The translations under genes were made by a program, and so were the position numbers. Positions 21,701 through 35,298 of a stretch of 64,000 nt of DNA are shown in pieces; the stretch's first letter is position 1, and each line of letters starts with the position of its first letter. This DNA is from Marthasterias glacialis. Taxonomy: Eukaryota; Echinodermata; Asteroidea; Forcipulatida; Asteriidae. The stretch spans positions 17,689,838 through 17,753,837 of the forward strand of contig OU452231.1 in the NCBI GenBank assembly GCA_911728455.2, read 5' to 3'. The notes under the pieces were generated by a model. That model was not told the DNA's origin. It ran no database searches and worked only from the letters and a program-made list of their open reading frames with translations.

Positions 21701-24700
21701 TATTTATTTATTATTTTTTAGTCCGATTTTCATCAGAAGTTACACTGTATTGGTCTTAGTTTACATCGACTTCATTAATAAAAGTTTCTGGTATGTGGTT
21801 AAACTTTTTTTTTAAAATAATATGTAGCTTTTAGAATCATTACCGATCATGTGCCAATCCTTTTACTTACATGTTGTTAAGATGGCCTTGGTAGAAAACT
21901 TCCTTCGCACTATTATTTTACCTGAAATGCTTTCATTTTTTTTTTGAGAAATGATTCAAACAATTAATGTTGATCTTGCGAGTCCGAAATGCGATGTTTG
22001 GAAACAGGGATGGGGTTTTCGCACTATATTTTTGTGACTCCGATGACCGATTTGAGCTGAAATGTTCACAGATTTGTTATTTTCATGTATATTAGGTTGG
22101 GTTACATGAACTGTGCAGATACACCGGTCTTTGACAAAAACCAGTGCTGGCCGCGTGCTTGAAAAGCATTTGTATCACAAATTTAAGCTATTTAACATCA
22201 AACAACTATATGCTTAGACTTAAGAGACTTATCAATAAGAGCATTGTATTCTCAGTCCTGTTTATACAACAGAGCCGTAATGAGATTCATCTTTCTTGGC
22301 AAGATTCCCGTTTCCTGTATTTATATTGATTTGCTAAGTTAAAACTCATACTTCTTTGGGCCCAGACAGTTTGTAAACACTTCCAACAGTATTCATTGTA
22401 TTACAGTCCTATATAAAATCATTGAAGTCCCAAATCAGGTTAAAGGATAACGAGTAACTCTAAATGAATTTGTGATGGGGGCTTGTATGCCCTTAGAGGA
22501 ACCAATTTCGTTAAACACAAAATAAAAACAAATATAAGAATTATCTTGCCTGTAGCATTTTTTTGCCCCCTTATTTTTGGCTTTCTGTGTGGACAACTGT
22601 ACGAATTTTGGTCCTAATCCACATCAATATGAGATACATAAACCAATATTGACAGTACAATTCTCTTGAAGTGGAGGGAAAAATACACAATTGATATCGA
22701 GCCAAATCAACCACTAAAAAGGCAACTCTTCGTTAATTAATCCAATGAGATGGACAAAAAAAGAGTGACTTCAGTACAGTGCTCATTGTTTGCAAGATTA
22801 CTTAAGAGGTCTTTAAGTTCACTTAATCTTCAACGATAGGCAAGAAATCGATACAAGCTTAAGGCGCACTGGTATCCTACAGACGTTCGCAGAAAGTACA
22901 GCAAGTGGTCAATGATCTGTCTTGTGTAATGACCAGCAGTGAACTCTCCGGACACTCACCATATCGTGTTCCCTGCATTACAGTGAGATCGGTTGTCATT
23001 TTTTTAAACGAGGGACCTGACTATTTGTATGTTCATTCCAGCCTCGGTTTGGTTACACTGACTTAAATGAGAGAAAAATGAGACTCTACGCCGTGTTTAT
23101 ACGGTGCGCAATTTCAGTGGGAAGAAACACACGATAACACATTCGGGTACCACAATTTCAACTAAATTATTATTTCCAAAACTCAGTTGAGTTCAGAAGG
23201 TCAATATGCAGCCATGTACACTTACTTTGTTCCCAAATTCCAAAAGTTCATTTCTGAAACAGAATTAAGGCACCGTGGTCATTTTGTAAATTCTTCTTGT
23301 CTCTGCTTGCATGCAAGCTCTCGAGGAATTGAGTAGAATTCCGAACGAGGGAAGATAAACTTTTTGTTTAAAAGAAGACAAGAACATGAGGTCGAGTAGC
23401 GCACCCTGGGAGGACCATAGACCCCCCCCCCACATCATACCCCCTCACTTCCCGTCCCAGACCTGCGGAACTGTGTAACGGTTTTCCAGAGACAACTTGA
23501 AAGGTTCTACAGGAGCGATGTCATTGATGGTGTTGGTGGTGCCGGAGTGGAGTGGGTTATGTTGGGGGTATGTGTTCAATAAACGCTTCGAAAAAATCAT
23601 CAAATTAGGTTACTTCGCTTTAAACTGATCGATTGATTGATTGATTATTATTTTTCTAGGAACACACCCAATAAAGGTTTATTTTTTGCCCCGGGATTCT
23701 GTGCATGTTTGTTTCGATATGGCAAAATCACTAATAAGAAGCGGCCATTTGGGGCAAGTGTCTCGTTCGTTGCAATGTCGACATTATAAAAAAATACCTT
23801 GCATTGTACATTTCCAGATGGACACATTTCTCAGAGGAAAAAATCGCACTGGTATTATAAAGTTTATATATTTAATTTTCATATTAAAAATCAACTTTGC
23901 TATCTTTCCCAATTACGTAGCAATTATTATTTCGCATAAAGCGAAATGGATGTACAAATAACACATATCGTTGTTCAGAGGTTGTATTAACACCATGTTG
24001 GTGTTGTCACATATAGATACCGAGAGAATCAATTTAACACCCCAGTTTTTGCAGCGTAGATCATAGTGGTGGGGAATCGTGTGCAGACAACCAGCGACCC
24101 CCTCCCTTTCCCTCGAAATCATGTTTACAAGGAACAACAAAACTCTTCCAAACTGCTTCAAAAAAACATTTGAAGAAGTTCCTTTAAATGGTCAGTGCAC
24201 ATGTTGACACTTCATTACGATAATGAAGGCATCTAAATGGCAGTAATATAACCCGACTTCTGCATTGCACACTGGACACCAGACAATAAAACCAAAAGGT
24301 CGTTGGCCAACAGAGGGAGGCCAAGCTGGCCACTTGTTCGAACCGTATGACCGAGAGTACAATGACCCCGTGCTCGCCATCCAGCTCACGCTCGATTTGG
24401 AAACACCCCCTATCTGTTTGATTATCCCTTCGTTTTCATATAAAAGGTGTTAAAGTGCCAATCAACCGTTGATCAATACTTCCCGATAGGTGTTTATAAA
24501 AACCCGTTGTCCGGACACACAATATGAAGAGAGTGAAGAATATAACTGGACTGTTAACTCCCATGTACCTACAGAGCTGACACCCCTTTTCCCCGAAACT
24601 CTTTTCTCTAAAACCCTTTGGAGACTCAGTCGATAAAAGTTATGCCACTGGAATGACTATGTCAAATATTTACCCCCGAAAATCAATGCCAGACAGAAAC
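18746..24700. other. Intergenic, no coding exon seen
   Basis: No conserved peptide was recognised. Notable content: CREs TGACGTCA at 20220-20227 (followed by GCGTCATTGACGTC) and 21531-21538; a GC-richer block at 20880-21340 that is open on both strands yet codes for nothing I recognise; a 10-C tract at 23422-23431; and a GATT microsatellite near 23628-23647. The 20.9-21.3 kb block is a reasonable candidate for conserved non-coding DNA. Confidence 0.45.
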
Positions 24701-24740
24701 CCGTAGTCTCTAAATGTAAAAGAATGAAAAACCACTCGTT

Positions 24741-24782
24741 TTGTCCGCCATACCACTCTTGCAAAAACCATATGGCGGACAA
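24741..24782. repeat. Stem-loop with perfect 12-bp arms
   Basis: TTGTCCGCCATA (24741-24752) and TATGGCGGACAA (24771-24782) are exact reverse complements around an 18-base loop. Confidence 0.85.
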
Positions 24783-27700
24783 CTCCTTTTATATAGTGTC
24801 AAACGGGTATTTTCAACTTGAATCACAGTGAAATTCGCTCCAATTTCACTCAAAAAGATCGATGCACAAGTGAGTTTCACTCTCAAAAGAGCCAAACTGA
24901 CACCACTCGGGCGAGAGAGTGAAATTTTCACTCTTTTACATTTAGAGAAGCAAGACTGTGCGTACATTTCCCAACTATACAACAATAATAACTTTTATCA
25001 AACGATTCTTCCCAAACCATGAAATCACGCGTTTGATTTGAAATATCCCCCACCCCAGCGGTTCCAAAATCTGTCCTGAAAGGGCAAGTAAAAGGCATGC
25101 TTTATCCACTATTTTACTCATTTTATTTTGGATAAAATTAATGCTGGAACTACACAGGAGACCAAATACTTTGCTTTCAACGTGACCATGTTTTTTTTCT
25201 CGCTCATACAGAACGATTTGCCAAATTAAAATAAGAACAATAGGGGGACAATTTTCTCGCGTGTAGTATTTCAGACTGATAGATTTTGAATAAGTGTAAT
25301 GCGATATAGGCCTGGAAACTTTTTATATGAATAAATACAATCTAGTCTCCCGAATTCAAAATAATGTCGTATACTGATGATTATTTAATTTCAAGAGCGC
25401 CCTCATCCGAATCCTGTGGGAGTGGTATAACTTTTGTATATACACCACGATTTATCACGATCAACACCGAAGCTCATAGTTCCCTTTTCGGTTGTGATTG
25501 AACATTTCAATTATATATTTATTTGTTCTCTTATTATTCACTTCATTTAGAGCGAAATTTACACTCACGTAGATATAAATATTCCCATAAATTAGATAAG
25601 TGCAAAAGTTTTCCCTTTTTAATACACTCTTTGAGAAATCACGACGACCTTCATTGCTATACTGAATGGTTTATAAACGAATTATTTGAGAAGCCCAGAA
25701 TTGACTTTGATTGAGCGTCTCTAGAACGTGTCATTTTCTCAATCAATTTATGATTGCATTGTGTGGGAAAACTAGTTTTTTATGAAGAGGTACAGTGCCC
25801 ACGTTTTGGCCTTCATTTGGGCCAAAGATTGGCCTTGGCCAGCGCAGCGCAGCCACCCACGAAATGATGGAGTGTTTCACGGCGAGGAAATGACGGGCCG
25901 GTGTTTATTAAAAAATCAGGGACAATTAAAACACGTTTTAAGTGTTTTATCCGGGAGAGAGGATAAACGCACAGTTATCGTGGGTGCGTTAGACCATGGG
26001 CTTAAAACCCTTAGAAGTTTGAGTGCTTTCAGTGTGTAATTTTAAGCGACAAGGTCCCATCGTCTTAAGTTCATTTTCAAAATGTTGTTGTCTTATTTTA
26101 GAAATTGCTACGGTGTTAAGAACGGCCTGTCATCTCTATAAACGTGGATTCATTTAGTTTGACATTCGTAGTAACAAAACAAAATAGGCCTGTACAAATA
26201 ACATGCCACCCCAGAGGTATCAACATAATGGTAAACTTGCTAAGAGTCGGGTGAGCACAATTTTGCATGGATCAGAGATTGATGTAAGAAGACAAATCGG
26301 TTGTAAACACATTGCTACTTTTTGCGGTTTTGTGTCTCTGATTCTGTTGTCCTCATTGTGTCGTTGCCTATTGGTTTTAATCATTGTTATAAAGTTTCAG
26401 CACCAATTGCCACATAAACAAAGAAGTATCAAAACATTATTCCTGCACGTGGTTTGGATTCGTTTTGGCTCAACAAGAGCGTTGCGGGTATCACAATTTT
26501 TTTTTTGTGAGCAAATGCCGGAACCATGTCAATTACGGTACTACCAGGCATTCTCCAGTCCTCTTTTGTTCCACTTTACACCTGCAGTTGCACCCACGGG
26601 CAATCTGGATTCATAATTACAATCTTTACAATGTCAAAAAGTTACAACAAAGAACAAATCGGCTGTTTAACAGCGGCAACATTCTCGTTTTCCCAAACGA
26701 ATTATGATGTCTTCGGATGAAAGAAAAGTTATTTATTGTGACGCATTGACAATCAGTCTAGCATTACACGAACAGAAAAGTGACAAAGTTTTCGTACCTG
26801 ATGTGTAAATGGACTAACCATTTCACAAATACAAATTCAACAATCATTTCAAAGACGCTTTGTATGACTAAATATAGGTGTCCGGCAACTAAAAATAAAA
26901 AAGTTTCTCTGGTAATGTTTGTTCAAATCACAAATGCTTACCGGCATTTTTCATACTGTCCATACACCACTTTGGCTGAAAAATCACATTTTGTTTTGGT
27001 CCAAGTTCAAGATCTGGAGAAAACGGGCATGCGCAAAAGGGTTATAATGCACGCTAGCTTACGCTTACAATGTTGTACTATAACTTACAATTCTGTATGT
27101 ATACCCGTTAATAATTGTAACCAAAGACTAGAGCATTTTAAGTGGAAATATTTATCAGGTGGATTTTATACAAGTCAAGTTTTACAACAACATTTAAAGT
27201 CAAAGAAGACCCTCATATCAGTAGATCCATTGCCTTAGAGAGGGGAACTACGTCTTGCTCTCGCCGACAGTTTGTTTGTAATTATTTCCAGTTAGATACA
27301 CTGCAAGTGTATATTCCTTTAGCATCTAACTGACCAAAGACTACCGCAACAATCTTATTTTCATATCCAGACTTGTCAAAATCCAATCGAAATCCTAATT
27401 ATTTTCATCGCCTTATCTGTCAGCTTTTACATAAAGAAGGGGGGTTGTCCAGCCTCATCGATTTGTCTGCAACATCATTGTTCTCTCCATCTTCCCACCC
27501 CTACATCGTCTCGTCTTCACGTCTCCCTAGCCATTGTTCCCCATTCAAATATATCCCAAACTTGTCAGAATGTTACACTTTTATGTTCTCCACAAACAGC
27601 GAGAGAACATTTGTTATTACTACTGTCCTCGAGGTGTTACACCAATTAACAACGTATCTGTCCTTCAAGGCAGAATTTTCTGGGTTAAGACGTCCCAAAC

Positions 27701-30700
27701 GCAAGGCCAGGAACGAGCTTAATTCTCGGTTAAAAGCCTACCGTGTATTCTTCGCCGAAGAATGGGGCAGTATTAATTAGATTAAGACTTTCATCCTTAA
27801 TGATTGGTCATTTTGAGAATATACAGAGGAACTTTTGAAAAGGCCGGCCTTGTGGCTCTAATTTGCGCGAGGGACTCTTTTTCGTCTGCATGGTACGCGC
27901 TTCGCAGCACGCAATGTGCTAGAGATAATATGAATGTTGCCATATGTATCGAAACCAAGTCCCCCCCTCCCTTCCGCCCACTCACTTTTTAATCAAAATG
28001 CAAACCCATTTTCAGAACAATCTAAATAAAAAAGGATGTTGGAGGGAGTTAAGGACAATCGTTCTCATTTTTAAAATTTAATTGTTCTGAAGATGAACTC
28101 CATGTTGGATGTAGCGCTGGTGATTTGTAGGGAGTTTTTTTTCAACGTTTTAAGATTTTAATTTGTGGAATTAGACTAATAATTCTCCAAGTGTTTTTCA
28201 TTGTTGGGTGTGTATTTGACACAAGTAAGAAACTAATTTACATGGTCAAACAAGCATGTGAAAAAAAGAATGAGAAGATGACACTGTTGGAGAAGATGAC
28301 ACTGTTGGAAACGTCCAGACCCAATATTAGAGCTGCCATTTCTTCCTAGAATAGATTATTTTCACATTGTTATTTTTACATGGTTGTTCCAGGTAAAGCT
28401 TCAAATCTCACTTGAAGGTAAAATATAGGATTGGTAAAGCTGATAGTGCGATGTTCTTACTTTGTGTGATTCAATACACACATGGGAAAAAAACTGTGAA
28501 AATTTGGGCTCAATCCGTCGTTTGAGTCAAGAGAAAATTGTGAAAAACAGGGCACACTTTTCGACATTGTTCTTAATTTCGATTGTTACAACCGAAATTA
28601 AAATCGTGGTATGCAAATTCTATTTTCTTGACTTTGACTGTATTTCAGACAGAAATATTTCTAAGGAAGATTTGTACTGGTATAAACGTCATAATCAGAC
28701 TGATAATTAAACAAAAATGGATGAATACCAATTCTGCATTCAACCTTTAACAGAAGTGAATTCAAGAATATTTGCAAATTCAAAAATTTGTTTGCGATAC
28801 ACAGTATTATAGACCCATGGCATGTACAAAAAAAATACTGCAACTGTGATTGCGTTTGTGTTCGGGAAATGGGTGGAAGTAATCTGCGAATGTATTCTAC
28901 CCTGAACATTATATTAGTTCACCCTCCCTTCGATCCGTTAACGACCTATTGTCTCGTTTAGCCAATCCGCTTAAATCGTTCTAAACAGGACATCCCCCCT
29001 TTTTTAATGAGCATCTTTAAGGCGAAACTTCGCCAAGCTGACATCTGATATATACCCAAGGGGTTTGGAGGCAGCGCGGTGTTTTGACTTCGGTACGTCA
29101 ACGGCTTGGAAACGCCGAGACTTGTGGGGTTCCAGTAATACGGGGGATTACAGAAAGGAGTACAATGGCGGCTAATTTTCCACTACCTACAACCGGCTGG
29201 GTTGAACATATGTACTTACAGTCGTAGTCCAGTATTAGTGATGTCCACGGTGTAACATCGTGCCAGTGAAATAAAGTGTGAGTTCAAAGGGGGGGGGGAT
29301 AGAGAGAGAAAAAAGGGCTAAAAAAATTGACATCGAAACATCCAATTTACTTTATCTTTCCCAAAAGATAAGTATGAGCATGTATTTAAATTGTACACTT
29401 TCATTTGTTCCTTACATTCCATGAACGGTTCAAGTTGTTCTGTATAAACAACCTGTCAAAAGGAGTACCTTTACATATATGACCATAGTGCAAGTGTAAA
29501 CTCTATATTGGCCAGGTAAAGTTCTATTCAAATCAACGGTGGTTTTACGAAACCTTGCCGCGACTACAAGCACGTTTAGAGCCCAATTAGGAGGGTTTTT
29601 ACCGGCCGTGATACCACGCCTCATCCTTCCCCCGGACAACTGCTATAGTCTCCCGGTACTAAATACCCAGCCGTCTCTAATTGGATATCATTCAAAATGC
29701 CGCCGTAATCTTTAAGAAAACATCTTGAAGGATTTTGGATTAGGGTAGTACACCATACAGGCACGGGATCGAAAGGCTGATGATGTACAAGCGAAGCCGT
29801 TAAAGGGGCCATTCTCTCCGGTTGGTTTTTGCGCATTATGCCAGGCTCAGTATTGACTATTTTATCCCTTATTATTTCATCCCATCTCTACAGTCTCTGC
29901 TTACAATACACCATTATACCCAATTGAAACCATTCTCTAAAGGTTATAATCCACGCGTAGATAACACTCACAAAATCAACCCCCTGTGGAGACCGAAGTA
30001 AATGACATAATTATACCAGTTTAGAATTATTATACTTTACTTTATTTCACAAGTACACCGAAAACGCCAATAAGAGATTTATAATAACGCTTGTATTTTA
30101 ACGTGGACTTTTTTAGATGTCTTAAATGGCATCCGCGGGTAGACTACAGCTAGGTACATACCGCAGTTTTGTATCTGATGTAAGTTCACCGACTGCATCC
30201 CAACATTTTACCCAATGGGCTGCTTTGTATATAATCACGTGACGTCATACAAAATTATAAGCACTTCATCTAAACAGGAATGCACACTTAAAACTTCAAG
30301 GCCTCATATACTGTCCCGGATGCGATTTTTTGTCCCCCAAACGGCATCGCAAGAAACAGGTTCTCGGACTCTTTTTTCCCTTTTGAAAACAATCTTTGGA
30401 AACCATAAATGTGAGGAAAAACATTTAAAACCAATACAAATCAAGTTTAAGGAGAAAACTTGCCAAAAAAAAAAAGACTTAAAAGAAAAAAATAAGGTGA
30501 TGAAAAGAAAACAAAAGACAGACCATGGCTCGAATCGTAGTCACAAGACTACAATCGACGCATGCCACGAAGAAGCTCGACCGAAAAAGCATTCTCATAA
30601 CCCTATATACATGTCCTGAAAATAATAATGGAAAACGTTTGGGGAACAAATTTGGGTCCCGGATACGGGTCCGGAGAGAGAGAGAACGAACAGGGCTCAA

Positions 30701-33700
30701 CCAGATTATGCGGTTTAGCATAACCAGGGAATTGATATGAGATAAACCCAGATTTAGGTCTGTGCCCTCTGGAACACTCGATAGAAACCGGTTCAAGAGT
30801 TTAGTATAATCCGCGAGTACAGTGACACAATGAGGCATATAGGGCCTTGGCAAGTCTGACGTTATTTTTCCCCACATCGCAGTTATGGGGGCTTCCTAGT
30901 GTCTAGTCAGTACGAAGATGGTGGTCAATTTAAATTGAAAATAAACTGTATCAGAGATACAGTAATGATACGCATAGGCGTACGTGCCAGGGGGCAAGGA
31001 GAAGTTGCCCGCACCACCCCAAAAAGAAATCGGCAAAACGGTGGGGAAAATCGAGCACTGCAAGAAGTAGAGAGGGGAAAAGGGGACGTTTTATTAGAAA
31101 CTGGTACTTGTGTTTTTATCTGAATAAAATTGCGGGCAAATCAACCCCTCTGCCCCCCCCCCCTTAACCAAAGAGTCCATATACGCACATGGGACGTATG
31201 AATGGTTGATAAACTTCCTTGAAAATGGAGATATTGTCCCCTTCCAGGGGCTGATCCAGGTTTCATCAGAAAGGGGGGGGGGGCAAAATTGGAGGGCTTT
31301 ATTTCCAAGTTGAACATTTTCAATAATCCTAAAATAAAAATGCAGGTGAACTAATTTCTATTTGAATGATAATCAGTGGATGAGGTATGCTGAGATCTGA
31401 GAGGTGATGAATACAAGCCCATAGGAAACTCCAAATCATTTTGTCAACCCCCCTCTCAGAAGCGGATACAGGATTTATCACATTATTTCTCCCAGAGTAA
31501 AAGCAAAGCACGAAGCCCGAGGTCCGGTGCCCATGAGCGGGCCCCGGAAATTCGCTGATTCTAGATGCTCCTTTGGTGCAACCTAAGGTGATGTTATGCC
31601 TTTAAAGAGTACAAGATAATTCCTTTTTTTTCTCTTGCAGTCTACTCATATTTCCATCTCAAAAACAGGGGCGCTATCTGGGCATTTACACCAGGACAAT
31701 TCACAATTCAGACGCATTTAACTGGACAGAATAAGTATTTTTTGTTTTATTTACAATAGAAACACGTAAGAAATTAGGTGAGCACAGGGTTGTCGTTTTG
31801 AGATAAGTTGCTTAGTCAAATACAATCGGCCAATTTTGGTGACGCAGCTTGCATTCAAGGGTACATAGAAGCAGCGTTCCAACCCTGGTGGAATTGGGTT
31901 GGGGCATTTTGTACGAAACGAACCAGCGGAGCGTTGGGTCAGCGGCCCGCTTTAGGGCACAAAGAAAATTGTTTTTAATATTACTTAGACGCTCTTTCAA
32001 TCTGGGACATTTCAGAAGCGTTTTACTTCATTTGCCTTCAATTCATTTTTTTTTTCAGTCGGTAAAAATAAGGGCGGGGTGGGGGGCGCACGTCTGCTGA
32101 GCCCACCACTAAATCCGCACCTGACAATGACTGCTGTTTGTCGTACCCTTCGTGCCACGTGACTCGGCCCTGCTAATGACAAGTCCGTGGTACAGCTCTT
32201 GTAGAAAAGTGTCAGACTATTAAAAATTAAAGCGGTACAAACATCCAGACGAGGCCACCGTTACCTTCGGTTATTATATCGTTTGATTTCGCCCTCTGGT
32301 TTTAATCAATGAGGCAAATTATTGTAATTTCCGGATCATCAATCGATCCGATGAACCGTTCCGGAAGCCCAAGTGCATCGTGATTTTGTTGTGGTTCTTT
32401 GGACGGGTTGTGACCCGTGAGATGTGAAACTACTGCTTTGTCTCGCTCCAGTCGATATTAATTGCTTAGGCCTAATGTTTATCTTCTACTACCTGCTGTG
32501 TCAAAAGAAGAAGACGCAGAATCCGCATGCTCGTTCTGCTTGGCGACTTTCGCACTCTAAACGTGAGCGTCCTTTGCCAGGTCGTGGGAATGAAAAGTCC
32601 AAGGTAACCAAAGTCATATCTAAAACATTCTTCCAAGTCCAGGAAAAAAACAATAATAATTTTGCCCCCCCCCCCAGCCGAGATCACATATTTCTTACGT
32701 TTGGGTTTAGTTTTAGTTAAAATACGGTGCTCCAATTTTATTTTTTACTATATGAAGTGGAAACAAATAAAGCATAGATCTGACAACATGTCTAATTAAC
32801 CTCCCATCAGTGTAGGTAAAGTTCCACCAAGTGGATCGACCTGCCGCCTTTTTATCCCAAGTTTATGTCAACATTTCAGACGATTTTTCTGTGCACAGTA
32901 GATCCAGATGAAGATATAAATATTATTTGTTCAAATGTTTTTCTATGACTGTCTCCTATATATCAAACCCAGTGTTATTATTACATTAAACAAAAAGGAC
33001 CATGTCTACCGTGAGGGGTTAGGATTGAACCAAAACCTCCTTGAAATGATCTCGGTGACCCGTGACGTTATTATAAGTTTGAAAGACTCCTGCTGCGTTT
33101 GCTCGAAATCATTCCACACTCTTCATACTCTTTCCAGATAATTCCATTCTGTTGTTTATCTGTTACAATATACCTAACCCAGTAACTCGTGAACCCATTA
33201 CCCATTTTTTGTTGGGGGGGCGTAAAAAATAGTTATAAAAAAAGGTGGGCGTCATTTCGACAAAATAACAATGGCTGAGATAGACGTCTGGCTTGTCCAG
33301 ACTTAGTCCCGAGGTGTTATTTATAGAACTCATTGTCGTCACGCGTTCCTTTCACTCAACAATTTTTTCTTTCTTTCTGGGGGAGGTCTTTGCATTCAGT
33401 ATTTCGTTGTAGCATTATATCAGCCAGGCAAAACGGACCGGATATGTCTGATGAGTAGGCAAACTTCATATTGTCATTGTAAGTTTAAGTGGTTCTTTAT
33501 TTGTTATCAAAAGTCAAATTGTGAAGAATGTGTGTTTAGTGCACGGTACACTATGCTCAAGGTAGCAGCGCATTGCTATATTATAATACAACTTTGTGCT
33601 GTTTGAAAAGTTAAACACCCTCGACAAAAAGTTTGCCTATTCTATCTTTGTATAAGAATTACTATGATTTACGACTATAAGTTTAATATCATAATTTTGA

Positions 33701-34390
33701 AGGGGTATCAAGACAAAAAATATATGCCAAGTAACAAATGTGACGTGAAATAACTGTGACTAATGGGCTGTCTTGACATAAATATTTTAAACAAGAGAAA
33801 ACAAATTGCAGGCTGGGGTTTTATGACTCAGTAAAGATATCTTTCTTTTGTATTCCAAATCCAACTCGTAGTTCATACAAAACTGACGCTGGAGAAAAAA
33901 AAACTAGTCTGGCATCAACGTGTTTTGATGTATTGCATTGTTGTATACTTAATAGCATCGTATGCTCAGGTTATTACAAGTATTGAGTTTTGTAGCCTCA
34001 CACTCGCGTGTAACAAGCATGCTGTGTATACCATGTCACCTTGTTTACAAAAGCAGTGACCTTAGAATAGCTCCGGGGCATTTCACGGCAGGCAAGATAT
34101 TACACTGGTCATAATATGAGAAATTTAAGTAATCGTAGTTAGCACATTCAATCGAGAGTTGTAAAAAAAAATAACTGCTTAAAACAACTTTATTTCGAGA
34201 TGAGTCCCTTTTCTTCCTATCAGATGCTGATTAGAATCATACGCCGTAATTTCCGTAAAATGTCATATTTTGTTTTCCTCCATTGAGCATTAATCATACC
34301 TTCAGGAAGTCCCAGTGTCTCTTTTGTGAACCTTGCGATATCACAAAGTCTATACTCAGTGCGTTCCCTGTCATGGGAAATAAAAATCTA
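24783..34390. other. Intergenic, no coding exon seen
   Basis: Contains a cluster of TTTCACTC/GAGTGAAA words (24827-24934), a back-to-back E-box and CRE (CACGTGACGTCA, 30236-30247), an 18-bp tandem doublet around 28273-28309 (GAAGATGACACTGTTGG twice), and G/C tracts at 29289-29298, 31153-31163, 31273-31283 and 32665-32675. Open frames up to about 150 codons occur here but have no recognisable content and overlap on both strands. Confidence 0.45.
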
Positions 34391-34470
34391 CATGATATTT
34401 GGGTTGGATTTGAACCCTCCGTGTTCTATATGGAGCAGATGTTTTAACCGCTAGAGGTCAGTTCGAATCC
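34391..34470 (-). repeat. tRNA-like SINE head fragment
   Basis: The minus strand reads TAGCGGTTAAAACATCTGC, CATATAGAACACGGAGGGTT, CAAATCCAACCC. This is a tRNA-like A-box/B-box arrangement with a GGTTCAAATCC B box. It matches none of the three better-defined SINE families here closely enough to assign. Confidence 0.4.
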
Positions 34471-35036
34471 TTTAATTAGAAGCGAGTACCGCAAACAATT
34501 TAATATAATGATCTGGGAGAGATGATAATATTGTTGTAAATGATGGTCACAATATTGTTATGCTTATAACTCGTTGTAGAATTCCAAATGATGGATGCGC
34601 TTCCCTTCTTGGGTTATCTCACATTTCGTTCGTTTCAAACGCTAATTGGACCGTTATCAAGAAATAGCCATCTTGGATTTATTGGGGTTTTTTTCGTTGT
34701 TGTCTTTTTTTCTTTTTCTTCCATACAAATACGTGTTTTGACGAAACTGAGGCTGGAAGACAGTACAGTCCGGTCACTTAGTTCAAAATTACGACTCACA
34801 AATCTTAAGGTACCCGTGCAAAAGGAACAAGACGAAACAGTCCCGGTATGATAAAATATCATTTCGTCTGATGGTTCGTGAGGAACCAATCGCACGGGAT
34901 AAACATGTGGAACTTATACTTTCAATTATTTTACACTGTTAGGTCGTCCAGTCTACTCAAGAAAGATGTACTCTAAATCTCCTTGATTACGAGTCAAAAG
35001 ACTTGACTAACCTAAGTTCTGGCTCAGGTTGACCTG

Positions 35037-35298
35037 CACTCTGAAATCTTCAGGGTCAGAATTCTGACCCGGATTCCGGGTTCCAGGGGGTCTGATCCAT
35101 TTCTGGGTCAGTTTGACCCGGAAGCCGTGTCAAAGTGACGCAGAATCCGAGTCAAAGGTCTAGATTTTAACCAAATTAAGAGTCACATTGACAGATTCCG
35201 GGTGATTCCGGGTCCAACGGACACATAAATGGATCAGGCCCCCCATGAACCCAGAATCTGGGTCAATTCTGACCCGAATTTCTTTTAGAGAGCAGAAT
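35037..35298. repeat. Foldback element rich in GGGTCA words
   Basis: The left part (CTCTGAAATCTTCAGGGTCA, GAATTCTGACCCGGATTCCG, GGGGGTCTGATCCATTTCTG) is the reverse complement, with differences, of the right part (AATGGATCAGGCCCCC, AACCCAGAATCTGGGTCAAT, TCTGACCCGAATTTC, AGAGAGCAG). It is about 260 bp, with many GGGTCA/TGACCC half-sites as a by-product of the repeat. Confidence 0.8.

Noticed and set aside
26780..27238. 152-codon open frame
   Set aside because: Composition is random-looking, rich in Cys/Tyr/Asn, with no domain pattern and no splice context.
30215..30877. Overlapping open frames of 134 (plus) and 132 (minus) codons
   Set aside because: Lysine-rich low-complexity translation on one strand and no motif on the other; no splice or promoter context.
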